Source of the DNA: Aliterella sp. RAGGC_92
GTDB lineage: Bacteria; Cyanobacteriota; Cyanobacteriia; Cyanobacteriales; Chroococcidiopsidaceae
Length of the DNA: 16,530 bases
Reading direction: 5' to 3'
NCBI GenBank assembly: GCA_030826005.1
Contig: JAPJOW010000088.1
Coordinates: 1 to 16,530, forward strand
In this document: positions 5,851 through 13,417 of the stretch, piece after piece
Numbering within the stretch: the first letter of the stretch is position 1
Layout: each line of letters starts with the position of its first letter
The notes under the pieces: model-generated
Databases searched by the model: none
Told to the model about the DNA's origin: nothing
The model's input: only the letters and a program-made list of their open reading frames with translations
Made by a program: the position numbers and the translations under genes

Positions 5851-8151
5851 TTATAAAGCGATCGCACTACTTGGAAACTGACGCTTTAATGCCGGAAAAA
5901 TAGGACAAGGCGCTCGATTATCTAAACTATTTGGCTTACTCCACAGAAAAGGGGCTTTTTGTGCCGCAGACATCCATAATAAGCGTTTTGCTCTAGTCAT
6001 AGCGACATAAAGCAAGCGGTATTCCTCAGCAGTTTTGAGTTGTTTTGCGTCTTCCCAAGCTTGAGCAATATCTGGTAAAACGGATTGTTCGTGAAGATGG
6101 GCGCGAATTTGAGCGCGGGCGATTTCCGATAAACTAAATTCACCTAAAAAATGAGTTTGCGGCGGCACCCACAAAATCCCAGGGATAATATTTTCGTGTA
6201 AAAAAGGGATAAAAACATAATCCCAATCAAGTCCCTTAGCTTTGTGCATGGTAATAATTGTCAGTTGACCAGAACGAGTAAAACGATCTTCGGCATTATC
6301 GGTTTCTACAGGTTCAAACCTTTCCGAGCTTACAATTTCAGCTAATACCGTTAGCATCGCTGAAAGGGAACTATTACCCGCCGTTTGTTGGGATACTCTT
6401 TCAGCTAATTTGTCGGCGGTTGCAAGTTCCGCCCCGTCGTAGTTTAAAGTTAAAGCCAAAAAGGAAATTAGTTGATAGGGCGGTAATTCTAAACGAGCGC
6501 GGAGCAATTGACGGCATAAATTACGCGGTTTAATCGCTGCTTCTTTAGTGGGTGGATCGAGGGGAGACGGATATATAAATTGTTCGGGAAGCAAAGCTAA
6601 AGCATTGAGGTCTTGACGCTCGATTAATTGACGTTGGACGAGGACGGCTAAGGCGGCTTTGAGATAGTCGGGGGAGTGGGGACGGTCGAGAAACTGCAAC
6701 CAGGCGAGAATCTCCGCCGGAACGTGAGAGCGGCGATCGCTTTCGGAGACTTCATATACACTAATGTCATGCTCTTGACATAACGGTGTAAGTTTTTCCG
6801 CTAACCACTGACCTTGTTTGTTTTCCCTGACTAAAACCGCACAAGAGCGACTTCTGTTTTCTGTTAATAAACTAATAACGCGATCGCCTATTAAACTCGC
6901 TGTATGGTGAATGTCTCGCGGTGTATAAAGTTCTAAGCCTTTACCCCAAGGAGTGGGATTAGCTTCCGGTTGTGGATCGTTTGCGTCTACAGGGTGAATT
7001 TTTTGGACTCGAAAGGGAGCTTTACTGCTTTTATAAGTCCGATTCACCCATTCCAAAGTAAAGTTAGCCGCATCAATAATAATTTTGCTACTGCGTCCAG
7101 CGCGATCCATCGTCGCTAATTGTCCTTGGCGATCGCATTGTTCGCAAAATTGCCGAAAATAGATTGGGTCGGCGGGAGTAAAGGTAGAATTTATTGCTTG
7201 ATTGGGATCGCCGACGCGAATTAAATTGGTTGAATGATGAGAATTAACCGCCAAAATTTTCAATAGCTTAGATTGCAGTTGGCTGGAGTCTTGCGCCTCA
7301 TCTTCAAACACTGCAAAAACTTGGTTTTGTTCAATTTGACGCGCGCTATCGTTTTCTAGCACCCGCAGAGCGCCTAAAATCATGTCGTCGTAGTCAATTA
7401 AATCGCGCGACTTCATAATCGCTTGATACTGTTCGTACAACCCCGAAGCAACTTCTAAAATGTCGTACTCATCATGAGATTGACTGCTAAGACGTTTCAA
7501 TTGTGCAGGTAAAATTCCTGAACTTTTAGCTTCATGAATAACACTATGAGCTAAAGCTGGCAATACTTCAGTCCGCAACACCGATTGACGGCGCAAACGC
7601 TCGGTTTCTTCGCCGTCAAATTGCCGCCCTTGTAATAATTTAGAATAACGCCCCGGATTACTAGCAATCCATTGTTCTACACAAGTACGAAGCAAGCGGT
7701 GACTTTGGTTGGGAGTAATTAAAGTAGAGTTATCTAACTGCAATCCTGATAAATCGGGGTAACGACTGGCAATATTTAACGCCAAACCGTGCAGAGTATG
7801 AACGCTAAAACCTGTAGGTGGTAGAGATAGTTTTTTTTGGAGATAGTTGCGAATTTTGGCTTTGATATTTGCTGCTGCCGATCGCGTAAAAGTAACTACA
7901 ATTAATTGATGACGAGCGTGAAGATTGTAACGAGCGATCGCAACGGCGGCGGCTGCTGCCATTCCGGTAGACTTTCCCGCACCTGGGACGGCGGAAACTG
8001 CCATTTCTCCACCCAGCCATTGAGCCATTTGCTGCTGTCCGGGACGTAGACTTTGTTCAATTTGGTTGCAAGCTTCTTGCCGGAGTGTAGATAACTGGTT
8101 ACTAATATAATGCTCTGAGCGATCGCGCAGAGGTTCTAACTCGTGTTTCAT
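5851..8151 (-). CDS. UvrD/Rep-family SF1 DNA helicase
   Basis: A 766-residue ATP-dependent DNA translocase or helicase of superfamily 1A, expected in repair or replication restart. Motifs appear in order: a Q-motif-like LRPGQQQ (35-41); Walker A AVPGAGKST (54-62, Lys60); motif Ia VVTFTRSAAANIK (85-97); the HTLHGLAL segment (118-125); YDDM (254-257); Walker B VFEDEAQDSS (281-290); motif III VGDPNQAI (313-320); motif IV region MDRAGRSS (348-355); motif V TMHKAKGLDWDYVF (634-647); and motif VI EYRLLYVAMTRAKRLL (710-725, Arg720). All key ATPase residues are present. The 2B insert is short compared with UvrD or PcrA. Which repair pathway it serves is unknown; no recB/addB partner lies nearby. It follows ndhD on the same strand after 130 bp containing a palindromic repeat. 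Confidence 0.92.
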   Translation of the reverse strand: MKHELEPLRDRSEHYISNQLSTLRQEACNQIEQSLRPGQQQMAQWLGGEMAVSAVPGAGKSTGMAAAAAVAIARYNLHARHQLIVVTFTRSAAANIKAKIRNYLQKKLSLPPTGFSVHTLHGLALNIASRYPDLSGLQLDNSTLITPNQSHRLLRTCVEQWIASNPGRYSKLLQGRQFDGEETERLRRQSVLRTEVLPALAHSVIHEAKSSGILPAQLKRLSSQSHDEYDILEVASGLYEQYQAIMKSRDLIDYDDMILGALRVLENDSARQIEQNQVFAVFEDEAQDSSQLQSKLLKILAVNSHHSTNLIRVGDPNQAINSTFTPADPIYFRQFCEQCDRQGQLATMDRAGRSSKIIIDAANFTLEWVNRTYKSSKAPFRVQKIHPVDANDPQPEANPTPWGKGLELYTPRDIHHTASLIGDRVISLLTENRSRSCAVLVRENKQGQWLAEKLTPLCQEHDISVYEVSESDRRSHVPAEILAWLQFLDRPHSPDYLKAALAVLVQRQLIERQDLNALALLPEQFIYPSPLDPPTKEAAIKPRNLCRQLLRARLELPPYQLISFLALTLNYDGAELATADKLAERVSQQTAGNSSLSAMLTVLAEIVSSERFEPVETDNAEDRFTRSGQLTIITMHKAKGLDWDYVFIPFLHENIIPGILWVPPQTHFLGEFSLSEIARAQIRAHLHEQSVLPDIAQAWEDAKQLKTAEEYRLLYVAMTRAKRLLWMSAAQKAPFLWSKPNSLDNRAPCPIFPALKRQFPSSAIAL

Positions 8152-8208
8152 AGAAGCCTTGCTATTTCAACTTACCTACAGCAATCCTAAATCAATTACG
8201 AATGTGTT

Positions 8209-8236
8209 GTAGGGGCGCAATACTTTACGCCCCTAC
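8209..8236. repeat. Palindromic intergenic element GTAGGGGCG...CGCCCCTAC
   Basis: GTAGGGGCG (8209-8217) and CGCCCCTAC (8228-8236) form a perfect 9-bp GC-rich stem around a 10-nt loop, in otherwise AT-rich DNA. It sits about 46 bp beyond the ndhD stop, so in the transcript it could act as a rho-independent-like structure, but no clean T-run follows on the minus strand. Elements of this kind are dispersed in cyanobacterial intergenic regions, and I take it as one of those. It recalls the short inverted-repeat (MITE-like) class rather than a gene-specific terminator. Confidence 0.55.
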
Positions 8237-8281
8237 CGTTGACGTTTATGAACCCTATAAGATCGCCATATATTGGTTTTT

Positions 8282-9967
8282 TTACTTGACTATGCCTAAA
8301 ACCTCTGCTGTGCCTACTTGAGCAATTCTTTTAGATGCTACTAATCTATTGGCATAGATTCCGGGGTTTGTTTGCGCTATTTGGGTGTAGGATTGACGAA
8401 CTTGAGCGTTAACGGCGACGGTTTTTACATCGTACATTTGCATTGGCAATTTAGGATAGAAGCCAATCCCAATAATTAAGACGATGAAACTAGCCGCAAT
8501 TGATAGTTCGCGCCAACTTGCATCTCTGTAAACCGCTTGAGTGGGAAGAACGCAATCCGTACCAAAACAAACTTCTTCGTCTTCTTGATTTTGAACTGTA
8601 TCATCGCCAAGGTTGCAATTAAGTTCTGCCCCAGTGCCGTAAAATACCTGTTTCAACATCGACAATAGGTAAATTGGGGTGAGAATTACGCCAACGGCGG
8701 CAAGAAATACCGTCACCGTGCAGAAAGTAGAACTATAGATATCGCTGGTTGCTACCCCGACAAATACTAAAATTTCACTGGCAAAACCACTCATTCCGGG
8801 GAGTGCTAAAGATGCCATTGCACTGATTGTAAATAATGCAAATACCTTCGGCATTACTTGACCAATGCCAGACATTTCACTCATTGCCATTGTTTTCGTG
8901 CGATCGTAGGTTACACCAGCGAGGAAGAATAATACTGATGCAATCAAACCATGAGAAAGCATTTGCAGCATCGCACCGTTAATCCCTATATCGGTGAAAG
9001 ATGCAATACCCAACAGTACAAAACCCATGTGGGATACTGAGGAATACGCAAGACGACGTTTCATGTTCGTCTGGGCAAAAGAGTTTAACGCGCCGTAGAT
9101 AATGTTAACTACACCTAAAATTGCCAGCAACGGCGCAAAATAAATGTGGGCGGCGGGGAGAAGTTCTAAATTCAGGCGAATTAATCCGTAACCGCCCATT
9201 TTTAAAAGTACGCCTGCTAATACCATTGATACAGGTGTAGAAGCTTCCCCATGTGCATCGGGTAGCCAAGTGTGCAAAGGGAAAATTGCCAGTTTGACAC
9301 CAAAAGCAATTATCAATCCTGCATATAAAACGAGTTCTAAGCCAAGAGGATAATCTTTGAGGGCGAGTTGGGCAATATCGAAAGTTGCATCACCACCCCC
9401 AGAGAATGCCATACCCAAAGCAGCTACAAGGATAAAAATAGAGGCTGCGGCAGTATAAATAATAAATTTTGTGGCGGCGTAACGACGCTTTTTGCCACCC
9501 CAAATACTAATAAGTAGATAAACTGGGACGAGTTCGACTTCCCACATGATAAAAAACAGTAGCAAGTCTTGGGCAACAAAAACTCCAATCTGCGCTGAAT
9601 ATAACAGCAACATCAGCATATAAAAGAGTTTGGGTCTGCGGTCAACTTGCCAAGCGGAAAAAATCGCTAGGGTTGTTACAAATCCAGCTAAAAGAACTAA
9701 AGGCGCTGATAACCCATCGACAGAAACCGCCCAGTTGAGTTTCAATTGCGGCATCCAAGCATAACTTTCTGCTAATTGGAAAGTTGCGCTACTAGGATCG
9801 TAGTTCTGCCAAAAAGCGTAGCATATCAAAACCAAATCTGCGATCGCCACACCTACTGCATACCACCGTACCCGCTTGCCGTCTTTGTCAGGTAATAGTG
9901 GAATTAGTAAGGCAGCTATAGCAGGTAACAAAATTATTGTCGTTAGCCAAGGAAACTGTTCTGCCAT
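8282..9967 (-). CDS. ndhD: NAD(P)H-quinone oxidoreductase chain 4 (NDH-1 subunit NdhD)
   Basis: A proton-pumping antiporter-like membrane subunit of the cyanobacterial photosynthetic/respiratory NDH-1 complex in the thylakoid membrane, taking electrons from ferredoxin to plastoquinone. From the ATG at 9967 the product is 561 residues with about 14 predicted helices. Landmarks are MWEVELVPVYLL (Glu143), FGVKLAIFPLHTWLPDAHGEAS (Lys225, split here across helix and loop) and LPGMSGFASE (389-398). The frame is open to an ATG at 10033, but MAEQFPWLTTIILLP is the usual N-terminus of the family, so I chose 9967. The C-terminal third has an acidic insert with three cysteines (Cys451, and Cys467/Cys472 in CFGTDC) before RELSIAASFIVLIIGIGFYP. 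Cyanobacteria carry several ndhD copies; I cannot assign D1 or D2 with confidence. It is divergent from the next gene. Confidence 0.94.
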   Translation of the reverse strand: MAEQFPWLTTIILLPAIAALLIPLLPDKDGKRVRWYAVGVAIADLVLICYAFWQNYDPSSATFQLAESYAWMPQLKLNWAVSVDGLSAPLVLLAGFVTTLAIFSAWQVDRRPKLFYMLMLLLYSAQIGVFVAQDLLLFFIMWEVELVPVYLLISIWGGKKRRYAATKFIIYTAAASIFILVAALGMAFSGGGDATFDIAQLALKDYPLGLELVLYAGLIIAFGVKLAIFPLHTWLPDAHGEASTPVSMVLAGVLLKMGGYGLIRLNLELLPAAHIYFAPLLAILGVVNIIYGALNSFAQTNMKRRLAYSSVSHMGFVLLGIASFTDIGINGAMLQMLSHGLIASVLFFLAGVTYDRTKTMAMSEMSGIGQVMPKVFALFTISAMASLALPGMSGFASEILVFVGVATSDIYSSTFCTVTVFLAAVGVILTPIYLLSMLKQVFYGTGAELNCNLGDDTVQNQEDEEVCFGTDCVLPTQAVYRDASWRELSIAASFIVLIIGIGFYPKLPMQMYDVKTVAVNAQVRQSYTQIAQTNPGIYANRLVASKRIAQVGTAEVLGIVK

Positions 9968-10074
9968 TGCTCTTAAATAAGCAAATATACTTATTGTATT
10001 CAATGACACTATCTTACAATACTGTGTAAACAAATATTAATAGATATTTACTTTAGATACTACTACTTTAAACA

Positions 10075-11700
10075 ATGGATAACCGCAAATTACATTACTT
10101 AGCACTAACTATTGCGATCGCATTAGGTGCTATTTTGCGGTTAGGAAACTTAGATGGCAAGTTTCTGTGGCTAGATGAAGTTATTACAGCTATTTTCAGT
10201 TTTGGGCGCAACTATAATAATGTACCGCTTGAAGTAGTTATTCCTTTTCATCAATTGCAGCAAATTTTTGTTTTTCAGCCACAAGTTGGGTGCGATCGCA
10301 TTGCGGAAAATCTTGCTATTCAATCAACTCATCCACCACTATTTTTTTGCTTGCTGCATGATTGGTTTGGTTTAGTTAATCCTTTTTCCTCTACTTGGGT
10401 ATGGACTTTACGCGCTTTTGGCGTTTTTTGGGGAGTTGGGGCGATTTTAGCAATTTATTTGCTTAATACTAAAGCTTTTTCTCCATCGGCGGGGCTAACA
10501 GCAGCTTTAATGATGGCGGTGTCACCTTTTGGCGTGTACCTTTCCCAAGAAGCCCGTCATTACACTTTGCCTGTATTTTTGATTGCTTTAGCATTGCTGG
10601 GATTAATCTTAATTCAACAGGATATTAGCTCTAAGCGTTTCAGAGGTTGGGTTTGGGCATTTTGGACAGTAGTTAATATTATCGGGCTATACGTCCATTA
10701 TTTTTTTATTCTGGCTTTGGTTGCAGAGATCGTAACTTTACTCGCTGTAATGTACAGATATCGGCGGAATTTGCCTATTTATAGTAAACTTGCTTTGACT
10801 CTGGCAATATTGGCGATTATTATTAGTTTTACTCCTTGGCTACCTGTTTTAATCGGTCATTTTAGCCGCCCGGAAACTAGCTGGATACCTTCACCACACA
10901 ACGTTGCACCACTTTATCAAATCTTTGCTGCTTGGTTACTGACGATCGCCGCTTTACCTGTCGAAAATCAACCAATTGCGATCTCTATTCTATCTGGTTT
11001 AGGGATGTTAGTTTTTGGTGGTTGGGTGCTGTGGCTTAGTTTCAAAGGAATCAAGCAATTATGGAAATCGACTAATCTATCAGTTTTTACCCTTGCTAGT
11101 TTTACGATTATAGTTTTGCTAGAGTTTTTGGCGATCGTTTACTTTTTGGGCAAAGATATCACTATTACGCCACGTTACAACTTTGTTTATTACCCAGCTT
11201 TTCTAGCTTTAATCGCCGCCGGGTTAAATAAGAGTTTAGAACGATCTATAAAGACTTTTAGTTTAATATCCCTTGGCTCATTACTAAGCTGCGTCTTCGT
11301 TATTTCTAATTTAGCCTTTCAAAAACCCTACAATCCTCAACAAGTTGCTCAGAACATCAATATAGATCCTTCTGTACCAATGCTAGTTGTGATGGGTTAC
11401 AGAGATTATCAAAATGTAGCATTGGGTTTGAGTTTTGCTTTAGGGTTAGAAAAGGTGAGAGCTACGGGGGAATTTGTATTTTTAGAGCGATCGCCTAACG
11501 GTTATGAATCTGTATGGCAAAAATTAGCCCTTTTACTGCCCTTAAAAGCCCCATTACTCAATTTATGGGTAATTGCTCCCGATTTAAGACAGCGAGAATA
11601 TCCCTCACAATTGGCGCTTTCTCAGCATTCTTGTCTCATAGATCCAACGCAGCATTATCGCATCGGCGTACCTTATCAACTTTATAGATGTAAAAATTAA
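10075..11700 (+). CDS. GT-C fold membrane glycosyltransferase (GT39/PMT/ArnT-like)
   Basis: A 541-residue integral membrane protein with about ten to twelve helices in residues 8-415 and a hydrophilic C-terminal part (about 416-541). It matches the lipid-linked-sugar glycosyltransferase pattern. RLGNLDGKFLWLDE (22-35) ends in the acidic Asp34-Glu35 of the first extracytoplasmic loop. STHPPLFF (84-91) and SQEARHYTL (157-165) follow, and PRYNFVYYPAFLAL (366-379) lies in a late helix. Enzymes of this fold transfer a sugar from a polyprenyl-phosphate carrier to protein, lipid or glycan on the periplasmic side. Donor and acceptor are unknown here, and no polysaccharide cluster surrounds the gene. 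The start is the only nearby ATG, just before the first helix, without an evident Shine-Dalgarno. It converges on raf1 with a strong palindrome in between. Confidence 0.82.
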   Translation: MDNRKLHYLALTIAIALGAILRLGNLDGKFLWLDEVITAIFSFGRNYNNVPLEVVIPFHQLQQIFVFQPQVGCDRIAENLAIQSTHPPLFFCLLHDWFGLVNPFSSTWVWTLRAFGVFWGVGAILAIYLLNTKAFSPSAGLTAALMMAVSPFGVYLSQEARHYTLPVFLIALALLGLILIQQDISSKRFRGWVWAFWTVVNIIGLYVHYFFILALVAEIVTLLAVMYRYRRNLPIYSKLALTLAILAIIISFTPWLPVLIGHFSRPETSWIPSPHNVAPLYQIFAAWLLTIAALPVENQPIAISILSGLGMLVFGGWVLWLSFKGIKQLWKSTNLSVFTLASFTIIVLLEFLAIVYFLGKDITITPRYNFVYYPAFLALIAAGLNKSLERSIKTFSLISLGSLLSCVFVISNLAFQKPYNPQQVAQNINIDPSVPMLVVMGYRDYQNVALGLSFALGLEKVRATGEFVFLERSPNGYESVWQKLALLLPLKAPLLNLWVIAPDLRQREYPSQLALSQHSCLIDPTQHYRIGVPYQLYRCKN

Positions 11701-11767
11701 AGACATCTCTTACAACATTTTTAGGCATTGTTGAAACAAAAAATGATTTTAAAACCAATGCTAGAGA

Positions 11768-11794
11768 TAGAGACGTTGCGGTGCAACGTCTCTA
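11768..11794. repeat. 12-bp perfect palindrome between convergent genes
   Basis: TAGAGACGTTGC (11768-11779) and GCAACGTCTCTA (11783-11794) pair exactly around a GGT loop. It lies about midway between the stop of the glycosyltransferase gene and the stop of raf1, so the hairpin could serve as a bidirectional transcript end. The rightward side continues CGAGATTTTTAT, a modest T-run near 11801-11805 that would suit the glycosyltransferase. The same kind of GAGACGTTGC palindrome is, from general knowledge, dispersed in many cyanobacterial genomes, so it may instead be a mobile or REP-like repeat. Confidence 0.6.
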
Positions 11795-11827
11795 CGAGAT
11801 TTTTATATGTAATTAGCAACACCCGTT

Positions 11828-12913
11828 TTATTCGTCTATTTGCCAAACATCTTTAGTAATTTCTTCATCAAAAATCTTTTTAGGGCGGATTAATACAATA
11901 ACTTTGCCTAGCAATTGCAAATCTGGCTCTGTTTCAAACCATTGCAATTCTATTTGTCCAGCATTATCCGCTATAAAGTAACTGTGTGCATCCCATTGGC
12001 GATCGCTGCGATCTACTACTACTAATACAGGTTCAGTAGAACTATTGGGCGCTTCTGGTAAAAATTCCGCCCTAGATAATATGACGATGGGATCTTCCGC
12101 TTTTAATACTACTTGCCATCCTGGTAACGTAACCCAAGCTTGCTCTCCAGCAAACTTTACCATCCCAAAAGGTTTAATTTCTTCCACCATCGGGACAGCT
12201 TTTACATCATTGGTACTTAAAGGCATTTCTCCAGCTACGGGGACAATTTTGGCTATTTCCTCATCCGTTTGTAGCCTGTAAAAAGGTAATTTGGGTGCAG
12301 GACGCGCTTGTACGACACTAAAATCCATTAATAACTGCTCAATTTGCTGTCTAGCACTGAGAGAATGAGCAAATTTTAAGCCTTTAGCAATCAAACGCGA
12401 TCGCTCTTGCATATCGTTTTTTTGCCGAATCAAGCGCCAGTAGTGGTAAGCTACAGCATCGCCGCGATGGTCGGTAAAGCCGTTAGGTAAGGAAGATAAC
12501 CGGGAATAATCTTTAATAGCTCTAGCAACTTCCCGCGCATCATCAATATTTAGCTGATGAGTAACGACTAAATCCGCCGCCGCCGCGCGATCGCTATGAT
12601 CTAGTAGCCGCAATTCATATAAAATATCGCTACCACGCCCTGTAAAATGCGATCGCACGTTTTCCGATGCTCCAGCTTTTTCTATCGAAGCATAAACTTG
12701 AGAGCCTACAATTACCTGATTTTGCTGGATTGGCTCAAATCCTGTAGCTTCAAAAATAGTTTGCGGACTCAACCCAGATTTTTGTAATCTAGCGCAAGAA
12801 ATTCCCCACTCTACCCAAGTACCTTGTTTTTGCCGCAGGTTTCGGATTAGGGTCTCGCTTTCTTCTTCTGATAACTCGTCATTATTGACGGCGTTGGGTG
12901 TTAGTTCAGTCAT
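11828..12913 (-). CDS. raf1: RuBisCO accumulation factor 1
   Basis: Raf1 is a dimeric assembly chaperone that clamps Rubisco large-subunit dimers after chaperonin folding and passes them to RbcS. The 361 residues fit the family. An alpha domain spans about 18-200, beginning LSEEESETLIRNLRQKQGTW, with YELRLLDHSDRAAAADLV at 99-116 and the GDAVAYHYWRLIRQK helix at 151-165. A proline-containing linker (about 202-210, VQARPAPKLP) follows, then a beta domain (about 211-345) containing FYRLQTDEEIAKIVPVAGEMP and WVTLPGWQVVL. An acidic tail ends at WQIDE. Length and domain order are normal. No rbcL, rbcX or rbcS is in the window, so the gene stands apart from its target operon. A hairpin lies 37-57 bp upstream of the start. 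Confidence 0.95.
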   Translation of the reverse strand: MTELTPNAVNNDELSEEESETLIRNLRQKQGTWVEWGISCARLQKSGLSPQTIFEATGFEPIQQNQVIVGSQVYASIEKAGASENVRSHFTGRGSDILYELRLLDHSDRAAAADLVVTHQLNIDDAREVARAIKDYSRLSSLPNGFTDHRGDAVAYHYWRLIRQKNDMQERSRLIAKGLKFAHSLSARQQIEQLLMDFSVVQARPAPKLPFYRLQTDEEIAKIVPVAGEMPLSTNDVKAVPMVEEIKPFGMVKFAGEQAWVTLPGWQVVLKAEDPIVILSRAEFLPEAPNSSTEPVLVVVDRSDRQWDAHSYFIADNAGQIELQWFETEPDLQLLGKVIVLIRPKKIFDEEITKDVWQIDE

Positions 12914-12949
12914 AATTATAGATTTTTTCAGGAAACGGACTAAACGTAA

Positions 12950-12970
12950 AACCCCTAAAAAACTGGGGTT
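12950..12970 (-). promoter_or_regulatory. Small hairpin in the raf1 upstream region
   Basis: AACCCC (12950-12955) and GGGGTT (12965-12970) form a 6-bp stem with a 9-nt loop. Read toward raf1 the right arm runs into a short T-rich stretch (GGGGTTTTACG), which is terminator-like, yet the structure lies before the gene. It could be an attenuator within a raf1 leader, the end of an unrelated leftward transcript, or chance. No leftward gene lies upstream of it within the window. Confidence 0.3.
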
Positions 12971-13021
12971 AAATTTATTTTAGGTTCGCTTACCCATTCT
13001 AGAACTACTCAGGGCGATCGC

Positions 13022-13027
13022 TATAAT
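13022..13027 (+). promoter_or_regulatory. Possible -10 box TATAAT before the 87-residue gene
   Basis: An exact TATAAT lies 77-82 bp upstream of the ATG at 13104. The region about 17 bp further upstream (CTAGAA/TCTAGA near 12998-13004) is a poor -35 match, and a HIP1 octamer overlaps the spacer. Two copies of AACGTGGA follow (13033-13040 and 13042-13049). This is a suggestion from consensus matching only. Confidence 0.25.
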
Positions 13028-13103
13028 CCTTTAACGTGGAGAACGTGGAAACAATTGCGGTTAGCCCAATGTAATAATTGCAACTATATAAAGTTTAACT
13101 AAA

Positions 13104-13367
13104 ATGACTGCTAACTTTAGCGATCGCACGGGTTCAGAGCCAACACTTACCGATATTGTTGAGAAACTAGATCAGCTTTCAAGAGAAATTAAAAAAATAG
13201 ATACAGAAGTTAATAAGAAAATAGATGATATATCAGCAGAAAATAAGAAATTTGACGATCGCTTTACAAATTACCAACAAGCAACTCAATGGGTAGTACA
13301 GCTTGCTTTTACTCTAATTGCCAGTGCTACCATCACGATAATTGTGACTACCATTTTGCGTAGATAA
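13104..13367 (+). CDS. Small coiled-coil protein with one C-terminal membrane helix
   Basis: I do not recognise this 87-residue protein. Residues 14-58 are highly charged and heptad-like, with hydrophobic positions Ile18, Leu22, Leu25, Ile29, Ile32, Val36, Ile40 and Ile43, so a coiled coil is likely. Residues 64-85 (VVQLAFTLIASATITIIVTTIL) form one membrane helix, followed by Arg-Arg at the very end. The layout resembles tail-anchored or XhlA-like small membrane proteins. With the helix at the C-terminus, the coiled coil would most likely face the cytoplasm. The coding part is richer in A (AAA, AAT and ATA codons) than its neighbours. It precedes menG by 50 bp on the same strand, and co-transcription is possible. 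The function is unknown; the start is the first ATG of the frame. Confidence 0.7.
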   Translation: MTANFSDRTGSEPTLTDIVEKLDQLSREIKKIDTEVNKKIDDISAENKKFDDRFTNYQQATQWVVQLAFTLIASATITIIVTTILRR

Positions 13368-13417
13368 GAATTTGCCTTTGAAAATAGTAAAATTACTTCT
13401 ATATTCAAAACCCAATA

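Noticed and set aside
5820..5866. Two HIP1 octamers close together, considered as a binding-site pair
   Set aside because: HIP1 is frequent throughout the window and clustering of two is not remarkable.
7805..8020. Minus-strand open frame in a second register of the helicase N-terminus
   Set aside because: The main helicase frame carries Walker A and motif Ia in the same DNA, so this is a by-product.
12045..12281. Forward open frame of 78 codons
   Set aside because: Antisense to raf1, low-complexity composition, and no motif.
12915..12920. TATAAT on the minus strand just before raf1
   Set aside because: It ends only two bases from the start codon, too close for a leadered transcript, so it is not called a promoter.
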